A stretch of DNA of 32,493 nt from NCBI GenBank assembly GCA_012839815.1, contig DUMQ01000014.1:1-32493 (forward strand), given 5' to 3'. This stretch comes from Bacillota bacterium (GTDB lineage Bacteria > Bacillota > SHA-98 > Ch115 > JABLXJ01). Each line of letters opens with the position of its first letter. Positions within the stretch are counted from its first letter, which is position 1. Of this stretch, positions 16,977 through 25,752 are shown one piece after another. Made by a program: the position numbers and the translations under genes. The notes under the pieces are model-generated. The model ran no database searches. It saw only the letters and a program-made list of their open reading frames with translations, and was not told the DNA's origin.

Positions 16977-18316
16977 ATCCTAAAGGGGGGCGAGAATCAA
17001 TGCGTGCCGACCCGGGGCCAGTAGTTTCGAGAGTTGTTCTCAAGAGGGGCCGGGAAGGGCGGCTGAGGGCCGGGCACCTGTGGGTATACCGGGGAGAAGT
17101 CGCGAGCATCGAAGGGGTCGCGGAGGCGGGACCCGGGCCCGGGGATGTGGTCGATGTCCTGGACGCAAGGCGTAATTTTATCGGCCGCGGGTTCATAAGC
17201 CCCACGTCCAACATCCTCGTGCGAATTCTTACCAGGGATCCCGCGGAGGTCATAGATGAAGCCTTCTTCCGGAGACGGGTGGAGCGCGCCGTCGCCTACC
17301 GGCGGAGTATCGCGCCGGGAGTTGAGGCCTGCAGGATGGTTTTCGGCGAGGCCGATCTCCTCCCCGGCCTCATAGTCGATAAGTATGGCGACCTAGTTGT
17401 CCTGCAAACCCTGACCTGCGGGATGGACGCTCGAAAGGATGTCATAGTCGAGATTGTAAGGGGGCTCCTTGAGCCAAAGTGGATTTACGAGCGTAACGAT
17501 GCCGCTTCGCGTAGTCTTGAGGGACTGCCCCCCAGGTGCGGATTTTTGGCGGGCCCGGGTCGCCGGGATGAAGGCCGGGATAAGGATACGACGGGTGGCC
17601 AGGGCATGGATGGCCGGGGCGCGGGCGGCCAGGACGTGAGGAGTGGCCCGGCGGGGATCCCGAGGGGGACCCTGTTTGAAATCGGTGAAAACGGGCTCAG
17701 ATTCTTGATCGACGTGGGTATGGGCCAGAAGACTGGTAGCTTCCTCGACCAGAGGGAAAATCACGCTGCTATCAAGCCCTGGTGCCCTGGCGCGCGGGTT
17801 CTTGATGCCTTCTCGTACACAGGCGGGTTCGCAATCCATGCGGCGGCCTACGGTGCCGCGGAGGTCGTGGGTATCGATATCTCAGAGGCAGCCGTCGAGA
17901 TGGCGAGGCGAAATGCAGAGCTAAACGGGGTGGGCGACAGGTGCACCTTCGTGGTGGCGAATGCCTTCGATGAGTTGCGCAGGTACGAGGTGGCGGGCGA
18001 GAGCTTCGACATGGTCATCCTCGATCCCCCGGCTTTCGCAAAAAATAAGCGCGCGGTTGAAGGCGCCTTCCGCGGGTACAAGGAGATCAACCTGCGCGCC
18101 ATCAAGCTCCTTCGCGAAGGCGGGGTGCTCGTGAGCTGTTCCTGCTCTTATCACATGACCGAGGATCTTTTCATGACCATGATTTACGAGGCGGCCGCGG
18201 ACGTGGGGAGGCAGCTCAGGGTCGTCGAGATGAGGACTCAGGCAAAGGACCATCCCGTGCTCCTCGCTGTTCCGGAAACGCGCTATCTGAAATGCGCAAT
18301 TCTACAGGTCCTTTGA
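16973..18316 (+). CDS. RlmI/RlmK-type class I rRNA cytosine methyltransferase
   Basis: SAM-dependent 23S rRNA m5C methyltransferase family, up to 447 aa. An N-terminal PUA domain (LRAGHLWVYRGEVASIEG) is followed by a linker and a Rossmann methyltransferase: VLDAFSYTGGFAIHAA (SAM motif I), GIDISEAAVEMA, and DPPAFAKNK (motif IV); the SCSCSYHM segment holds the catalytic-type Cys region. About 35 Gly/Asp/Arg-rich residues (17552-17660) are inserted just before GTLFEIGENGLRF. Two starts are possible. GTG 16973 has AAGGAG at five bases and overlaps the flavoprotein stop. ATG 17000 has GGGGGG at nine bases. Exact rRNA target unproven. It converges on the kinase gene 20 bases away. Confidence 0.9.
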   Translation: MNPKGGRESMRADPGPVVSRVVLKRGREGRLRAGHLWVYRGEVASIEGVAEAGPGPGDVVDVLDARRNFIGRGFISPTSNILVRILTRDPAEVIDEAFFRRRVERAVAYRRSIAPGVEACRMVFGEADLLPGLIVDKYGDLVVLQTLTCGMDARKDVIVEIVRGLLEPKWIYERNDAASRSLEGLPPRCGFLAGPGRRDEGRDKDTTGGQGMDGRGAGGQDVRSGPAGIPRGTLFEIGENGLRFLIDVGMGQKTGSFLDQRENHAAIKPWCPGARVLDAFSYTGGFAIHAAAYGAAEVVGIDISEAAVEMARRNAELNGVGDRCTFVVANAFDELRRYEVAGESFDMVILDPPAFAKNKRAVEGAFRGYKEINLRAIKLLREGGVLVSCSCSYHMTEDLFMTMIYEAAADVGRQLRVVEMRTQAKDHPVLLAVPETRYLKCAILQVL

Positions 18317-18335
18317 GCGAGCTATGAGCCGGAAC

Positions 18336-19235
18336 TTAGACGGAGTCCGAGTTCAGCCCTTGGAACCCCTGGAGCTCTCGGGGTCGAGGCGCGGCCGGAA
18401 GGCTCATCACAAATAAGGCTCCCGGGCCGGGGCTGCGTTTAAGCTCTACGTTGCCACCGTGGGCCTGCGCTATGTGACGGGCTACAGTTAACCCAAGGCC
18501 GGTGCCATCTTTTTTTGTGGTGAAAAATGGCGTGAATATGCGGGTCATAAGGCTTCGTGGGACCCCGGGGCCCGAATCCTTGAATGCAATATGGATTTCC
18601 GCGCCTTCCTTATGTTTATTCGCGCCCCCTTTATCCCCCTTATGCTTATGGCTGTAGCTGTTTAGCGAGGTGGTGATGCTGAGCTCTCCTCCGTCTGGCA
18701 TCGCCTGGAGGGCATTGACGACAAGGTTTAAAACGGCCTGCTTGATCCGGCGTGCATCGCACGGGATTTCAGGGATATCAGTGGCATAGGCTCTAGATAT
18801 GGTTACGGCCTGCAAGGCCGCCTGCGCCTGGACCAGGAGTAACACCTCATCCACTATTTCGTGAAGATTTACTGGCTGGGGGACGCACCTTTGCTGGTCC
18901 GTCAAGAAAAGCACCTGAGAGAGCATATGATCAAGGCGGTCTATCTCCACGATGATTTTTTTGGCATATCGTTTGGCCATCTCCCTATCTGCCAGTCCAA
19001 GGTCTATTATCTGAGCCATACCTTTCATTGATGTAAGGGGACCCCGCAGCCTGTGGTTTACGCTTGTCGCTATCTGTCCCAGGGTCGTAACAAGGTCGGC
19101 TGCTATAAGGAATTCGATCATGCGTGATGAGGCCGCGACCCCCGCCTCAGGGCTTGCTGCGGACCCCGTGGAGGCATCTCCCCAAACGTATCCGGCATCC
19201 CTCACCTCTATCCCCCTCTCATGAATTTCCTCCAA
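18336..19235 (-). CDS. Orphan soluble sensor histidine kinase
   Basis: A 299-aa two-component kinase without transmembrane segments or a recognisable sensory domain. The HisKA region carries ATSVNHRLRGPLTSMKG with the phospho-acceptor His, followed by the N box (NLVVNALQAMPDGG), G box (DSGPGVPRSLMTRIFTPFFTT) and GTGLGLTVARHIAQAHGG. A charged Lys/His/Gly insert (about 18604-18660) lies between the N and G boxes, the same loop that is expanded in HydS. The first codon is TTG 19235; GTG 19205 after AGAGGGGG is an alternative. No response regulator is adjacent. Function is unknown; it could cross-talk with a distant regulator, such as the sporulation phosphorelay, but nothing here shows it. Confidence 0.85.
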   Translation of the reverse strand: MEEIHERGIEVRDAGYVWGDASTGSAASPEAGVAASSRMIEFLIAADLVTTLGQIATSVNHRLRGPLTSMKGMAQIIDLGLADREMAKRYAKKIIVEIDRLDHMLSQVLFLTDQQRCVPQPVNLHEIVDEVLLLVQAQAALQAVTISRAYATDIPEIPCDARRIKQAVLNLVVNALQAMPDGGELSITTSLNSYSHKHKGDKGGANKHKEGAEIHIAFKDSGPGVPRSLMTRIFTPFFTTKKDGTGLGLTVARHIAQAHGGNVELKRSPGPGALFVMSLPAAPRPRELQGFQGLNSDSV

Positions 19236-19529
19236 AGGCCATGGCAGTTACGCAACCCGGGCTCTCCATCCTTTTCTCTCTATCCTTCCGGTATTCTCCC
19301 GGTATTTTCTTGGCTCCCTACCGCCTGCGCGCTTCACAAGCACAATCTAAACTGGGCCAATAAACCATTTTCTCCAGTTTTTCGCCGATTCCTGCCTGCC
19401 TTGGATCAATGAGCGAGAATATTTATGAGATTCTCATTTAGCGCCCTGTGAACTGGGAAGTTTGAGATAACAAAATGCCTTGATGTCAGGCGTCGGTATA
19501 ATGCTTTCATTCGTTGCGATCAAGATGGG
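19236..19529. other. Divergent intergenic region
   Basis: The kinase (minus) and the permease remnant (plus) diverge from here. AATGAG-CG-AGAAT and ATTCTCATT (about 19408-19435) form an imperfect hairpin. I could not find any 5' part of the permease in any frame, so its missing portion is absent rather than frameshifted. Confidence 0.45.
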
Positions 19530-19844
19530 GTGGTCGAGGTGGAATCGATAACTACAAATTTCAAGATAACCCTCCCGCTCATGCGGCCCATCATGACCAT
19601 CGCCCTTCTGATCAGGATGGTCGACCTTTTTCGTGTTTTTGACATCGTATATGTGATGACGCGGGGGGGGCCGGCGTTTTACACAGAACTGACGGCCACG
19701 TATATTTACCGGGTCGCGTTTAAATTCGGGAGGTTCGGCGCGGCATGCGCCCTGTCATATATCACCCTTGCGATTTCTATAGTCTTCGCCGTATACCTCT
19801 TCGGCAACCTGCGGCGGGCCGAGATCCAGCGCGGGTACAAGTAG
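19530..19844 (+). pseudogene. C-terminal remnant of MalF/UgpA-type sugar ABC permease
   Basis: About 104 residues aligning to the last third of MalF-type permeases. KITLPLMRPIMTIALLIRMVDLFRVFDIVYVMTRGGP is the segment just after the EAA loop, then the last two membrane helices and a short tail. About 190 residues, including the first four helices and the EAA motif itself, are missing. There is no convincing ribosome site. It is followed, after a repeat-filled gap, by a deleted MalG-type gene and an intact ATPase, so this is a decayed operon. Confidence 0.8.
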
Positions 19845-19859
19845 ATGCGAGCATAGTTG

Positions 19860-19940
19860 CAAGTATAGGGTGTAAACATAGGGTGAGGGCATGGGTGCAG
19901 GTATAGGTGCGGGTATAGGTACGGATATAGGTGAAAGCAC
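19860..19940. repeat. Intergenic 6/12-base tandem repeat
   Basis: Five or more imperfect copies of a 12-base unit built on GGTATAGGTGCG / GGTATAGGTACG fill the gap between the two permease remnants. No coding function is apparent, so the period-6 expansion operates at the DNA level here. Confidence 0.75.
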
Positions 19941-20073
19941 TGAACGGTGCCCCGAGCCAGCGGAGCCTGGTGCGCAATGCGTGCAGGATGCGTAATGTAA
20001 GCATCATGTAAGCTTAGAACTTGGAAAGCTATTTTTTGGATTTTAGGAGATGCTATTAAAGGGGTGAGTTCGC

Positions 20074-20654
20074 TTGAATACCGGAAGGACGAGGACCTTG
20101 ACAGGAGTATCTCGGGGCACTCAGGGCAGGCTTTTGACGGGGTTGCTTTTTTATGCAGCTCTCATAATTCTCCTCATGATCACCCTGTTTCCCATATACT
20201 GGGTGGTGAGTACATCCTTTAAGAGCCCGCTCGAGGTCTATGCCATGCCGCCACGCTGGTCCCCGGGCGGTCTGTATCTGCAGAACTATATCGCAGCCCT
20301 CAAGGGAACTCCGGTTGCTAGATACCTCCTCAACTCCCTGGTCGTGAGCCTCGTAGCCACGGGCGCGGCTGTGGCCCTCGGATCCCTGGCGGCGTATGCC
20401 TTTTCGCGTTACACGTTTCGCGGCAAGGATCGACTTTTCTTCTTGATACTTCTCCTTCGCATGATACCTACGATCGTAACCGCGCTCCCCCTTTACATCA
20501 TCTATAGCAGGCTTGGCATTTCGGACACTTTGAAGTCAGGTGGGGCGAGATGTGTTCCCTCGCCACCATAATGCTCATTCCCATTCTAATCTTCATATTC
20601 CTGGTCCAGCGGCACCTCGTCAGAGGGCTCACCTTTGGAGCCATTAAGGGTTGA
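20074..20654 (+). pseudogene. MalG-type sugar ABC permease with internal deletion and frameshift
   Basis: Starts normally with TTG 20074 after AAAGGGGTGA. It encodes a MalG-like N-terminus: a hydrophobic helix, FPIYWVVSTSFKSPLEVY, LLNSLVVSLVATGAAVALGSLAAYAFSRY, and IPTIVTALPLYIIYSRLGISDT. At about 20535 the sequence jumps to the extreme C-terminus in another frame (20535-20654). That part reads WGEMCSLATIMLIPILIF, then the QRHLVRGLTFGAIKG end typical of MalG. About 100 residues, including the EAA loop that docks the ATPase, are lost. In the original frame it stops after 165 aa. The protein cannot form a working permease. Confidence 0.85.
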
Positions 20655-20695
20655 CCGGCTGACTTCTCGTTCAAAAAGCTTCAGGAGGAATTCTC

Positions 20696-21823
20696 ATGCG
20701 CGTAGTGTTTGAGAATGTGAGCAAGAGATTTGGGGCCGTTGAGGCTGTAAAGGACCTGAACCTCGAGGTTGAGAGCGGTGAATTCCTTATTCTCCTTGGT
20801 CCCTCGGGATGCGGGAAGACCACAACCCTCAGGATGGTAGCGGGCCTTGAGCGCCCCAACAGCGGGGTCATCAGGATAGGTGATAGGGTCGTAAACGACA
20901 TCTCCCCCAGGGACAGGGATATCGCCATGGTGTTTCAAAACTATGCCCTTTATCCCCACATGAACGTCTTTGAGAATATAGCCTCGCCGCTGCGCGTGAA
21001 GAAGGTCCCAAATCATGAAGTGAGGGAGCGCGTCCTGAACGTGGCGTCTCTTCTCAGGATAGAGCACCTCCTGGATCGAAGGCCTTCACAGCTCAGCGGG
21101 GGGCAGGCCCAGCGTGTCGCGCTCGGGAGGGCCATAGTGCGCTCGCCTCGTGTATTCCTGCTCGACGAGCCCCTCAGCAACCTCGATGCCAAGCTGAGGG
21201 TTCAGATGAGGGCTGAACTCCAAAAGCTACACCGCAGGCTCGGCATCACGACCCTCTATGTCACGCACGACCAGGAGGAGGCCATGACGGTAGGCCAGAA
21301 GATAGCCGTCATGAACCACGGAGTCCTTCAGCAGGCGGGCACGCCGCTGGAGATTTACCGGAACCCCGCAAACAGGTTTGTCGCTGAGTTCATAGGCAGC
21401 CCCGCGATGAATATATTTATCGGACGAGTAACTACGGGCGATGGCGGGAGGCTCTGGGTGGACATGGAGGATTTCAAGCTTCCCCTGCCCGGGCCGCTTG
21501 CCAGGGCGCTCGAGGAGAGGAGGGGACGGAGCACAGATGTGATCGTCGGGGTACGGCCAGAAGATATACGTGCCTCATGTGTGCCGCCGTCGCCGCTCCC
21601 CGATGGAAGCCTGCCATGGCATATCGCAGGCAGGGTTGATGTGGTGGAAACTATCGGGCGCGAGCTACATATATCAGTTGCCGCAGGAGAGAGCGAGATA
21701 ACGGTTGTAGCCCCGATTGCCGAAGAGCTGAGAGTCGAGGGCGAGGCGTTTCTCACTTTCCCCGAGACCAGGATATACCTGTTTGATGTCGAAACAGAAA
21801 AGAGGATTTATCCAGCGCTGTAA
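20696..21823 (+). CDS. ABC transporter ATPase, MalK/UgpC/MsmX type
   Basis: A 375-aa intact ATPase that energises carbohydrate importers. It has Walker A (GPSGCGKTT), Q-loop (FQNYALYPHM), signature (LSGGQAQR), Walker B (RVFLLDEPLSNLD), H-loop (VTHDQEEAMTV) and a C-terminal TOBE/regulatory domain with GVRPEDI. AGGAGGAA precedes ATG 20696. It sits 41 bases after the broken MalG-type gene. ATPases of this type are known to serve several permeases in Firmicutes, which would explain why it stayed intact while its neighbours decayed (inference). Confidence 0.95.
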   Translation: MRVVFENVSKRFGAVEAVKDLNLEVESGEFLILLGPSGCGKTTTLRMVAGLERPNSGVIRIGDRVVNDISPRDRDIAMVFQNYALYPHMNVFENIASPLRVKKVPNHEVRERVLNVASLLRIEHLLDRRPSQLSGGQAQRVALGRAIVRSPRVFLLDEPLSNLDAKLRVQMRAELQKLHRRLGITTLYVTHDQEEAMTVGQKIAVMNHGVLQQAGTPLEIYRNPANRFVAEFIGSPAMNIFIGRVTTGDGGRLWVDMEDFKLPLPGPLARALEERRGRSTDVIVGVRPEDIRASCVPPSPLPDGSLPWHIAGRVDVVETIGRELHISVAAGESEITVVAPIAEELRVEGEAFLTFPETRIYLFDVETEKRIYPAL

Positions 21824-22007
21824 ATACCTTCGATATAAGGCCGCCTGGCGGAGAGATGCGAGACGCCCCGGCCACTGTGCGGCACTGGTAGCTGTCACCT
21901 GCGAAAGGTCCGGGTATTTTTGCGCACCAACTTAGGGTTGGGCAGCATGCAAAATTCTTTCAGGTAGAAGCCGGTAATTAAAGTAAAGGTAGGGGAGGGG
22001 AGGCACG

Positions 22008-23210
22008 ATGACTCACAGGGAGAGGGTGCTGGCAACCTTGAATCATGAGGAGCCCGACAGGGTGGCTATAGACTTCGGGGGAATGCGGTCCACGGGGATT
22101 CACGCCATAGCCTATAACCAGCTCAAGAAGCACCTCAGGCTCTCGGGCGGGAGGACGAGGGTCTACGATATAATGCAGCAGCTTGCCGAACCGGAGAAGG
22201 AGGTGCTCGATATACTGGGGGGCGACGTTGTCCAGCTCCACCGGTATGAGCCTAGCTTCGGGGTGAATATACGGGGCTGGAAGAAGGGGACCCTGCCCGA
22301 TGGCTCGGAGTGCGAATACCCGCTGGACCTCGACCCCGTGATCGCTGAGGACGGCAGCAAATTGATCGTGCAGGATGGCACCGTGGTCGCGAGGATGCCG
22401 AAGGATGGCTTCTGGTATGATTTTGCCTATTTCCCGCTGGCGGACGCAGAGAGCTATAAAGATATCGATAAATACGAATTCCCGGATATAACCGGGGAGG
22501 AACTCGAGTTCCTGAGGGAGGAGGCGGAGCAGCTCAAGGCCACCATGGGGGAGTATGCCGTGCTCGGCGCCTTCGGTGGGAATATATTCGAGAACGGGAT
22601 GTTTACATTTGGAATAGAGAAATTCTTGACCGAGATTGCGATAAACCCGAAGCTCGTAGAGTATTTCCTCGACCGCATGGCTGATAAGCACGTGGAGAAC
22701 CTCAAGAAGTACATGGATGCCGTGGGGGACTATATCGACATCATCCAGATGGGTGACGACCTCGGCACCCAAAACGGCCTCTATATTTCCCGGGAAATGT
22801 ACAGGAAACTCATAAAGCCCTACCAGGCGCGGGTGTATGAGGCGGCGCATAAGCTGAACCCGAGGGTCAAGGTTTTCCTGCATTCATGCGGGAGTATATA
22901 CGATTTGATCCCCGATCTCATCGAAATCGGGGTGGATGTGCTGAATCCCGTCCAGACCACGGCCGCCAAGATGGACCCTGCCACGTTAAAGAGGGAGTTT
23001 GGCAGGGATATAGTCTTCTGGGGAGGCGGGGTTGATACGCAGACCGTGATGCTGTTCGGGACGCCCGATGAGGTGAGGAAACAGGTCAAGGAGAGGCTAT
23101 CTATATTCGCGCCTGGCGGCGGCTACGTCTTTAACCAGGTCCATAACATCCAGCCCGGAGTGCCGCCGGAGAACATCGTCGCGGCCTACATGGCGGCGCA
23201 GGGGCGTTGA
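22008..23210 (+). CDS. Uroporphyrinogen decarboxylase (UroD/MtaA) family protein
   Basis: A 400-aa protein of the UroD fold family, which also includes corrinoid-dependent methyltransferases such as MtaA and CmuA. The N-terminus MTHRERVLATLNHEEPDRV is the family hallmark. Also seen are DIIQMGDDLGTQNGLYIS and VFLHSCGSIYDLIPDLIEIG, where the His-x-Cys of HSCG is a zinc-ligand position in the methyltransferase branch. FWGGGVDTQ and the GGGYVFNQVHNIQPGVPPENI end follow. A methyltransferase role is more likely than heme synthesis because no heme genes are near, but no corrinoid protein is adjacent either. GGGGAGGGGAGG precedes the ATG. Confidence 0.88.
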   Translation: MTHRERVLATLNHEEPDRVAIDFGGMRSTGIHAIAYNQLKKHLRLSGGRTRVYDIMQQLAEPEKEVLDILGGDVVQLHRYEPSFGVNIRGWKKGTLPDGSECEYPLDLDPVIAEDGSKLIVQDGTVVARMPKDGFWYDFAYFPLADAESYKDIDKYEFPDITGEELEFLREEAEQLKATMGEYAVLGAFGGNIFENGMFTFGIEKFLTEIAINPKLVEYFLDRMADKHVENLKKYMDAVGDYIDIIQMGDDLGTQNGLYISREMYRKLIKPYQARVYEAAHKLNPRVKVFLHSCGSIYDLIPDLIEIGVDVLNPVQTTAAKMDPATLKREFGRDIVFWGGGVDTQTVMLFGTPDEVRKQVKERLSIFAPGGGYVFNQVHNIQPGVPPENIVAAYMAAQGR

Positions 23211-23238
23211 GACGCTAGGCAGGCGTGCCTCGTGGAAG

Positions 23239-23259
23239 GCCACGTAATCGTCACGTGGC
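23239..23259. terminator. Weak hairpin between convergent genes
   Basis: GCCACGT and ACGTGGC form a 7-bp stem with a 7-base loop. CCTCGTGG/CCACGTGAGG lie around it. No T tract follows on either strand, so terminator activity is doubtful. Confidence 0.3.
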
Positions 23260-23318
23260 GGGCGAGGAGGGGCGCGCCACGTGAGGCAGGTCTAAAGGGG
23301 TGAGGCCTATGCGCCAAC

Positions 23319-24650
23319 TTAGCGCAGGAGAAGTTCTGTCAGGGCCCGGCGGTACGCCCCCTCGGAGTGCATTACCCTGGCGAGCCAGGCGGCGCGGCGC
23401 GGGTCGCGCCGGAGGAGACGGGAGAACAGGCCGCCCTTGTTAAAAAATACGGCGGTGAGAATGAGGGAACGTCGAAGCTCGGGCAGGAGGGCGCCATAGC
23501 ACCTCCTGGTATACTCATACGCTATGGGGTGCCAGGCGGGCGCGCGACCACCCCGGCCGGCTGGCCTGTAGCCGGTGAAATCCCCGCAGAGGAAATCCGT
23601 TATAGTCTCCGCGGCTATCTTCGCGCTTCTTACCGCGTTGAACATGCCCTCACCCGTGAAGGGGTCCACAAGACCTGCAGCATCGCCGATGAGCAGGACC
23701 TGGCCACACGCTATCGGGCGCCTGAAGCCGCCGGCCGGCACGAGATATTCCTTCGGCCCTCCCGGTTTAGTGGCCGAAATCGTTTGGATTTCCCAGCCCT
23801 TTACGCGGGCCAGGTTATTAAGGAAGGCTGAGAACGCTGGATGAGGCTCGCTTTGAGAAGATGGCCCATCCGAGTCTATAAATATCCGCCGGGTGAAGGC
23901 CGCGTAGCCGATGCCTACATTGACATGGTCGCCATGCGGGAAAAGCCAGCCCGACCCAAAGGGTATAGGGGGAAAATATATCTCGGCGACGTTTGTTACC
24001 GGAATCGCGCGATTAGCCGCAAGATTAACGGGGATATCCATGCTCCATGTCCGGGCCAACTCCCACCACCGGAAGCGGAGCCGTATCCCGGCCAGCCGTG
24101 CCGTGGCACCAGATACCCCGTCAGCGCCGACAATGACCCTTGCTTCGAATCTCCCCTTTGATGTATCGAGCCAGAGTGCCGGCAGCCCCCCGTATGTATC
24201 GCGAGCAGCGGAAGGGCCGACGCCCACGAGCCGGCAGGCATCGATGAGCCGGGCGCCCGCATTGCGTGCGGCCTCGGTCAAAAACCAATCAAACGCCCGC
24301 CGCCTCACGGTGATCCCGAGCCTCGGGCGCCCGGGCAGGGAGATGCCTGCCTCGCATGCAGGCTCCATGCACACAGGCTCCATGTTAGGCCCAAATGCCC
24401 TTAAGCCATATATTTCGGCCTCGACCAGGTCTTGCGGGACTCCCAGGCCTTCCTGTTCCAGCACCGATAGCGTCTTCGCGCTCACCACTCCGGCGCATGG
24501 CTTGTCCCTCGGCAGCTTTTTTGCGTCGATGAGCAGGACTTTGAGTCCGCGAGCGGCAAGGATGCGCGCCGCGGTGGACCCGGCCGGCCCTGCCCCGACG
24601 ACAGCGACATCATAGATTCTGGTGATGAAATCGATCAGTCCTTTCCCCAC
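23319..24650 (-). CDS. Geranylgeranyl-reductase-family FAD-dependent oxidoreductase
   Basis: About 443 aa from GTG 24650. The open frame extends further upstream, but there it only overlaps the neighbouring gene in another frame. YDVAVVGAGPAGSTAARILA is the FAD Rossmann motif, followed by DKPCAGVVSAKTL, a family signature, and GADGVSGATARLAG. VLLIGDAAGLVDPFTGEGMFNAV completes the FAD site. The family reduces isoprenoid C=C bonds in lipids or quinones; the substrate here is unknown. It overlaps the 3' end of the old-yellow-enzyme gene by about 16 bases, so the two are translationally coupled. The ribosome site is weak. Confidence 0.85.
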   Translation of the reverse strand: MGKGLIDFITRIYDVAVVGAGPAGSTAARILAARGLKVLLIDAKKLPRDKPCAGVVSAKTLSVLEQEGLGVPQDLVEAEIYGLRAFGPNMEPVCMEPACEAGISLPGRPRLGITVRRRAFDWFLTEAARNAGARLIDACRLVGVGPSAARDTYGGLPALWLDTSKGRFEARVIVGADGVSGATARLAGIRLRFRWWELARTWSMDIPVNLAANRAIPVTNVAEIYFPPIPFGSGWLFPHGDHVNVGIGYAAFTRRIFIDSDGPSSQSEPHPAFSAFLNNLARVKGWEIQTISATKPGGPKEYLVPAGGFRRPIACGQVLLIGDAAGLVDPFTGEGMFNAVRSAKIAAETITDFLCGDFTGYRPAGRGGRAPAWHPIAYEYTRRCYGALLPELRRSLILTAVFFNKGGLFSRLLRRDPRRAAWLARVMHSEGAYRRALTELLLR

Positions 24651-25729
24651 GGGCACCCGCCGCTCGCCCGCTTGCAGCCGCCTGCGCACCCGTAGCACTT
24701 CATGATTTCGGAGTCCCTGCCCGCTATGGCCTTGTTCGCCCATTCCGGGTCGGCAAGCATACCACGCCCTACGGCGACCATATCCGCGATCCCACGGGCT
24801 AGGATGGCCTTTGCGGTGGCAGGCTCCACGATGCGGCCTACGGCGATCACCGGGACGTTGACTGATTCGCGGACCGGTGCCGCAAGACTCACGAGGCAAT
24901 CAAACGGATAACCCTCCGGCAGGTCCGGAATGGAGTCGCCGGGTAGACCCCTCGAGACATTGATAAGGTCCACGCCTTCCTTCTCGAGCGCCTGCGCTAC
25001 CTCCCGGCCCTCCTCGCGCGTAAGCCCTCCCTCTATGAAATCCACCGCGCCCAACCGGTAACCGATGATGAAATCCGGCCCTACACGCCCCCGCACTTCG
25101 CGGATGATTTCAATCGCGAGCCGCATCCGGTTTTCGAGGCTTCCCCCGTATTCATCCGATCTTCTATTGCTTATGGGAGACATAAACTGGGTTATGAGGA
25201 AGCCGTGGGCGCCATGTATTTCCACGCCATCAAACCCCGCGGCCTCCGCGCGGGCGGCGGCGAGGCCAAAAGCCCTGATGATTGCGCGAATCTCAGGCTG
25301 CGAAAGGGCCCGCGGGGGCTCGTCATCACTGCTCAGGCCCGGCACGGCGACCGCCGAAGGCGCTACAGGTAGCTCGCCTATAGCATCGCGACTGGTGTTG
25401 GCACCGGCATGGTTCAACTGGATAAGGACCCTGGCCCCTGCTTTACGGCATGCAAGAGCTATCCGCCTGAGGCCGGGAATCTGCTCGTCATCCCAGATGC
25501 CAAGCTGAGACTTGGCCAGCTTCCCGTTGGGCATGACTGCGGTCGCTTCCACGATTATAAGCCCGGCACCACCTCTCGCCCGGCGGGCGTAGTGCTCGAC
25601 AAAGCGGTCTGTCGCCTTGCCGGACTCATCGGCCCATCCGAATCTAACCATGGGGGGCATTACTATGCGATTGCGAATCTGGGTCCCCTTTATTGTTAGT
25701 GGGGTATCAAGCTGTGGAACACCAATCAT
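24635..25729 (-). CDS. Old-yellow-enzyme-type NADH:flavin oxidoreductase with C-terminal Cys motif
   Basis: A 364-aa FMN TIM-barrel reductase. Features are PLTIKGTQIRNRIVMPPM, VEATAVMPNGKLA, LIQLNHAGANTS, GVEIHGAHGFLITQFMSP (catalytic His pair), NRRSDEYGGSLENRMRL and VAVGRGMLADPEW. The C-terminus has CYGCAGGCKRASGGCPWG, four Cys resembling the [4Fe-4S] motif that in 2,4-dienoyl-CoA reductases precedes extra flavin domains. Those domains are absent here, so the short form may take electrons from a partner, possibly the overlapping flavoprotein. TTAGGAGGG precedes the ATG. The substrate is unknown. Confidence 0.9.
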   Translation of the reverse strand: MIGVPQLDTPLTIKGTQIRNRIVMPPMVRFGWADESGKATDRFVEHYARRARGGAGLIIVEATAVMPNGKLAKSQLGIWDDEQIPGLRRIALACRKAGARVLIQLNHAGANTSRDAIGELPVAPSAVAVPGLSSDDEPPRALSQPEIRAIIRAFGLAAARAEAAGFDGVEIHGAHGFLITQFMSPISNRRSDEYGGSLENRMRLAIEIIREVRGRVGPDFIIGYRLGAVDFIEGGLTREEGREVAQALEKEGVDLINVSRGLPGDSIPDLPEGYPFDCLVSLAAPVRESVNVPVIAVGRIVEPATAKAILARGIADMVAVGRGMLADPEWANKAIAGRDSEIMKCYGCAGGCKRASGGCPWGKD

Positions 25730-25752
25730 ACTTACCCTCCTAAGCTCCTGCT

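Noticed and set aside
21978-22883. 301-residue minus-strand open frame across the UroD-family gene
   Set aside because: Shadow frame with no recognisable domain.
24651-24899. Longer N-terminus for the geranylgeranyl-reductase-family protein
   Set aside because: This part is Arg/Gly-rich shadow of the overlapping reductase gene; homologous sequence begins at YDVAVVGAG.
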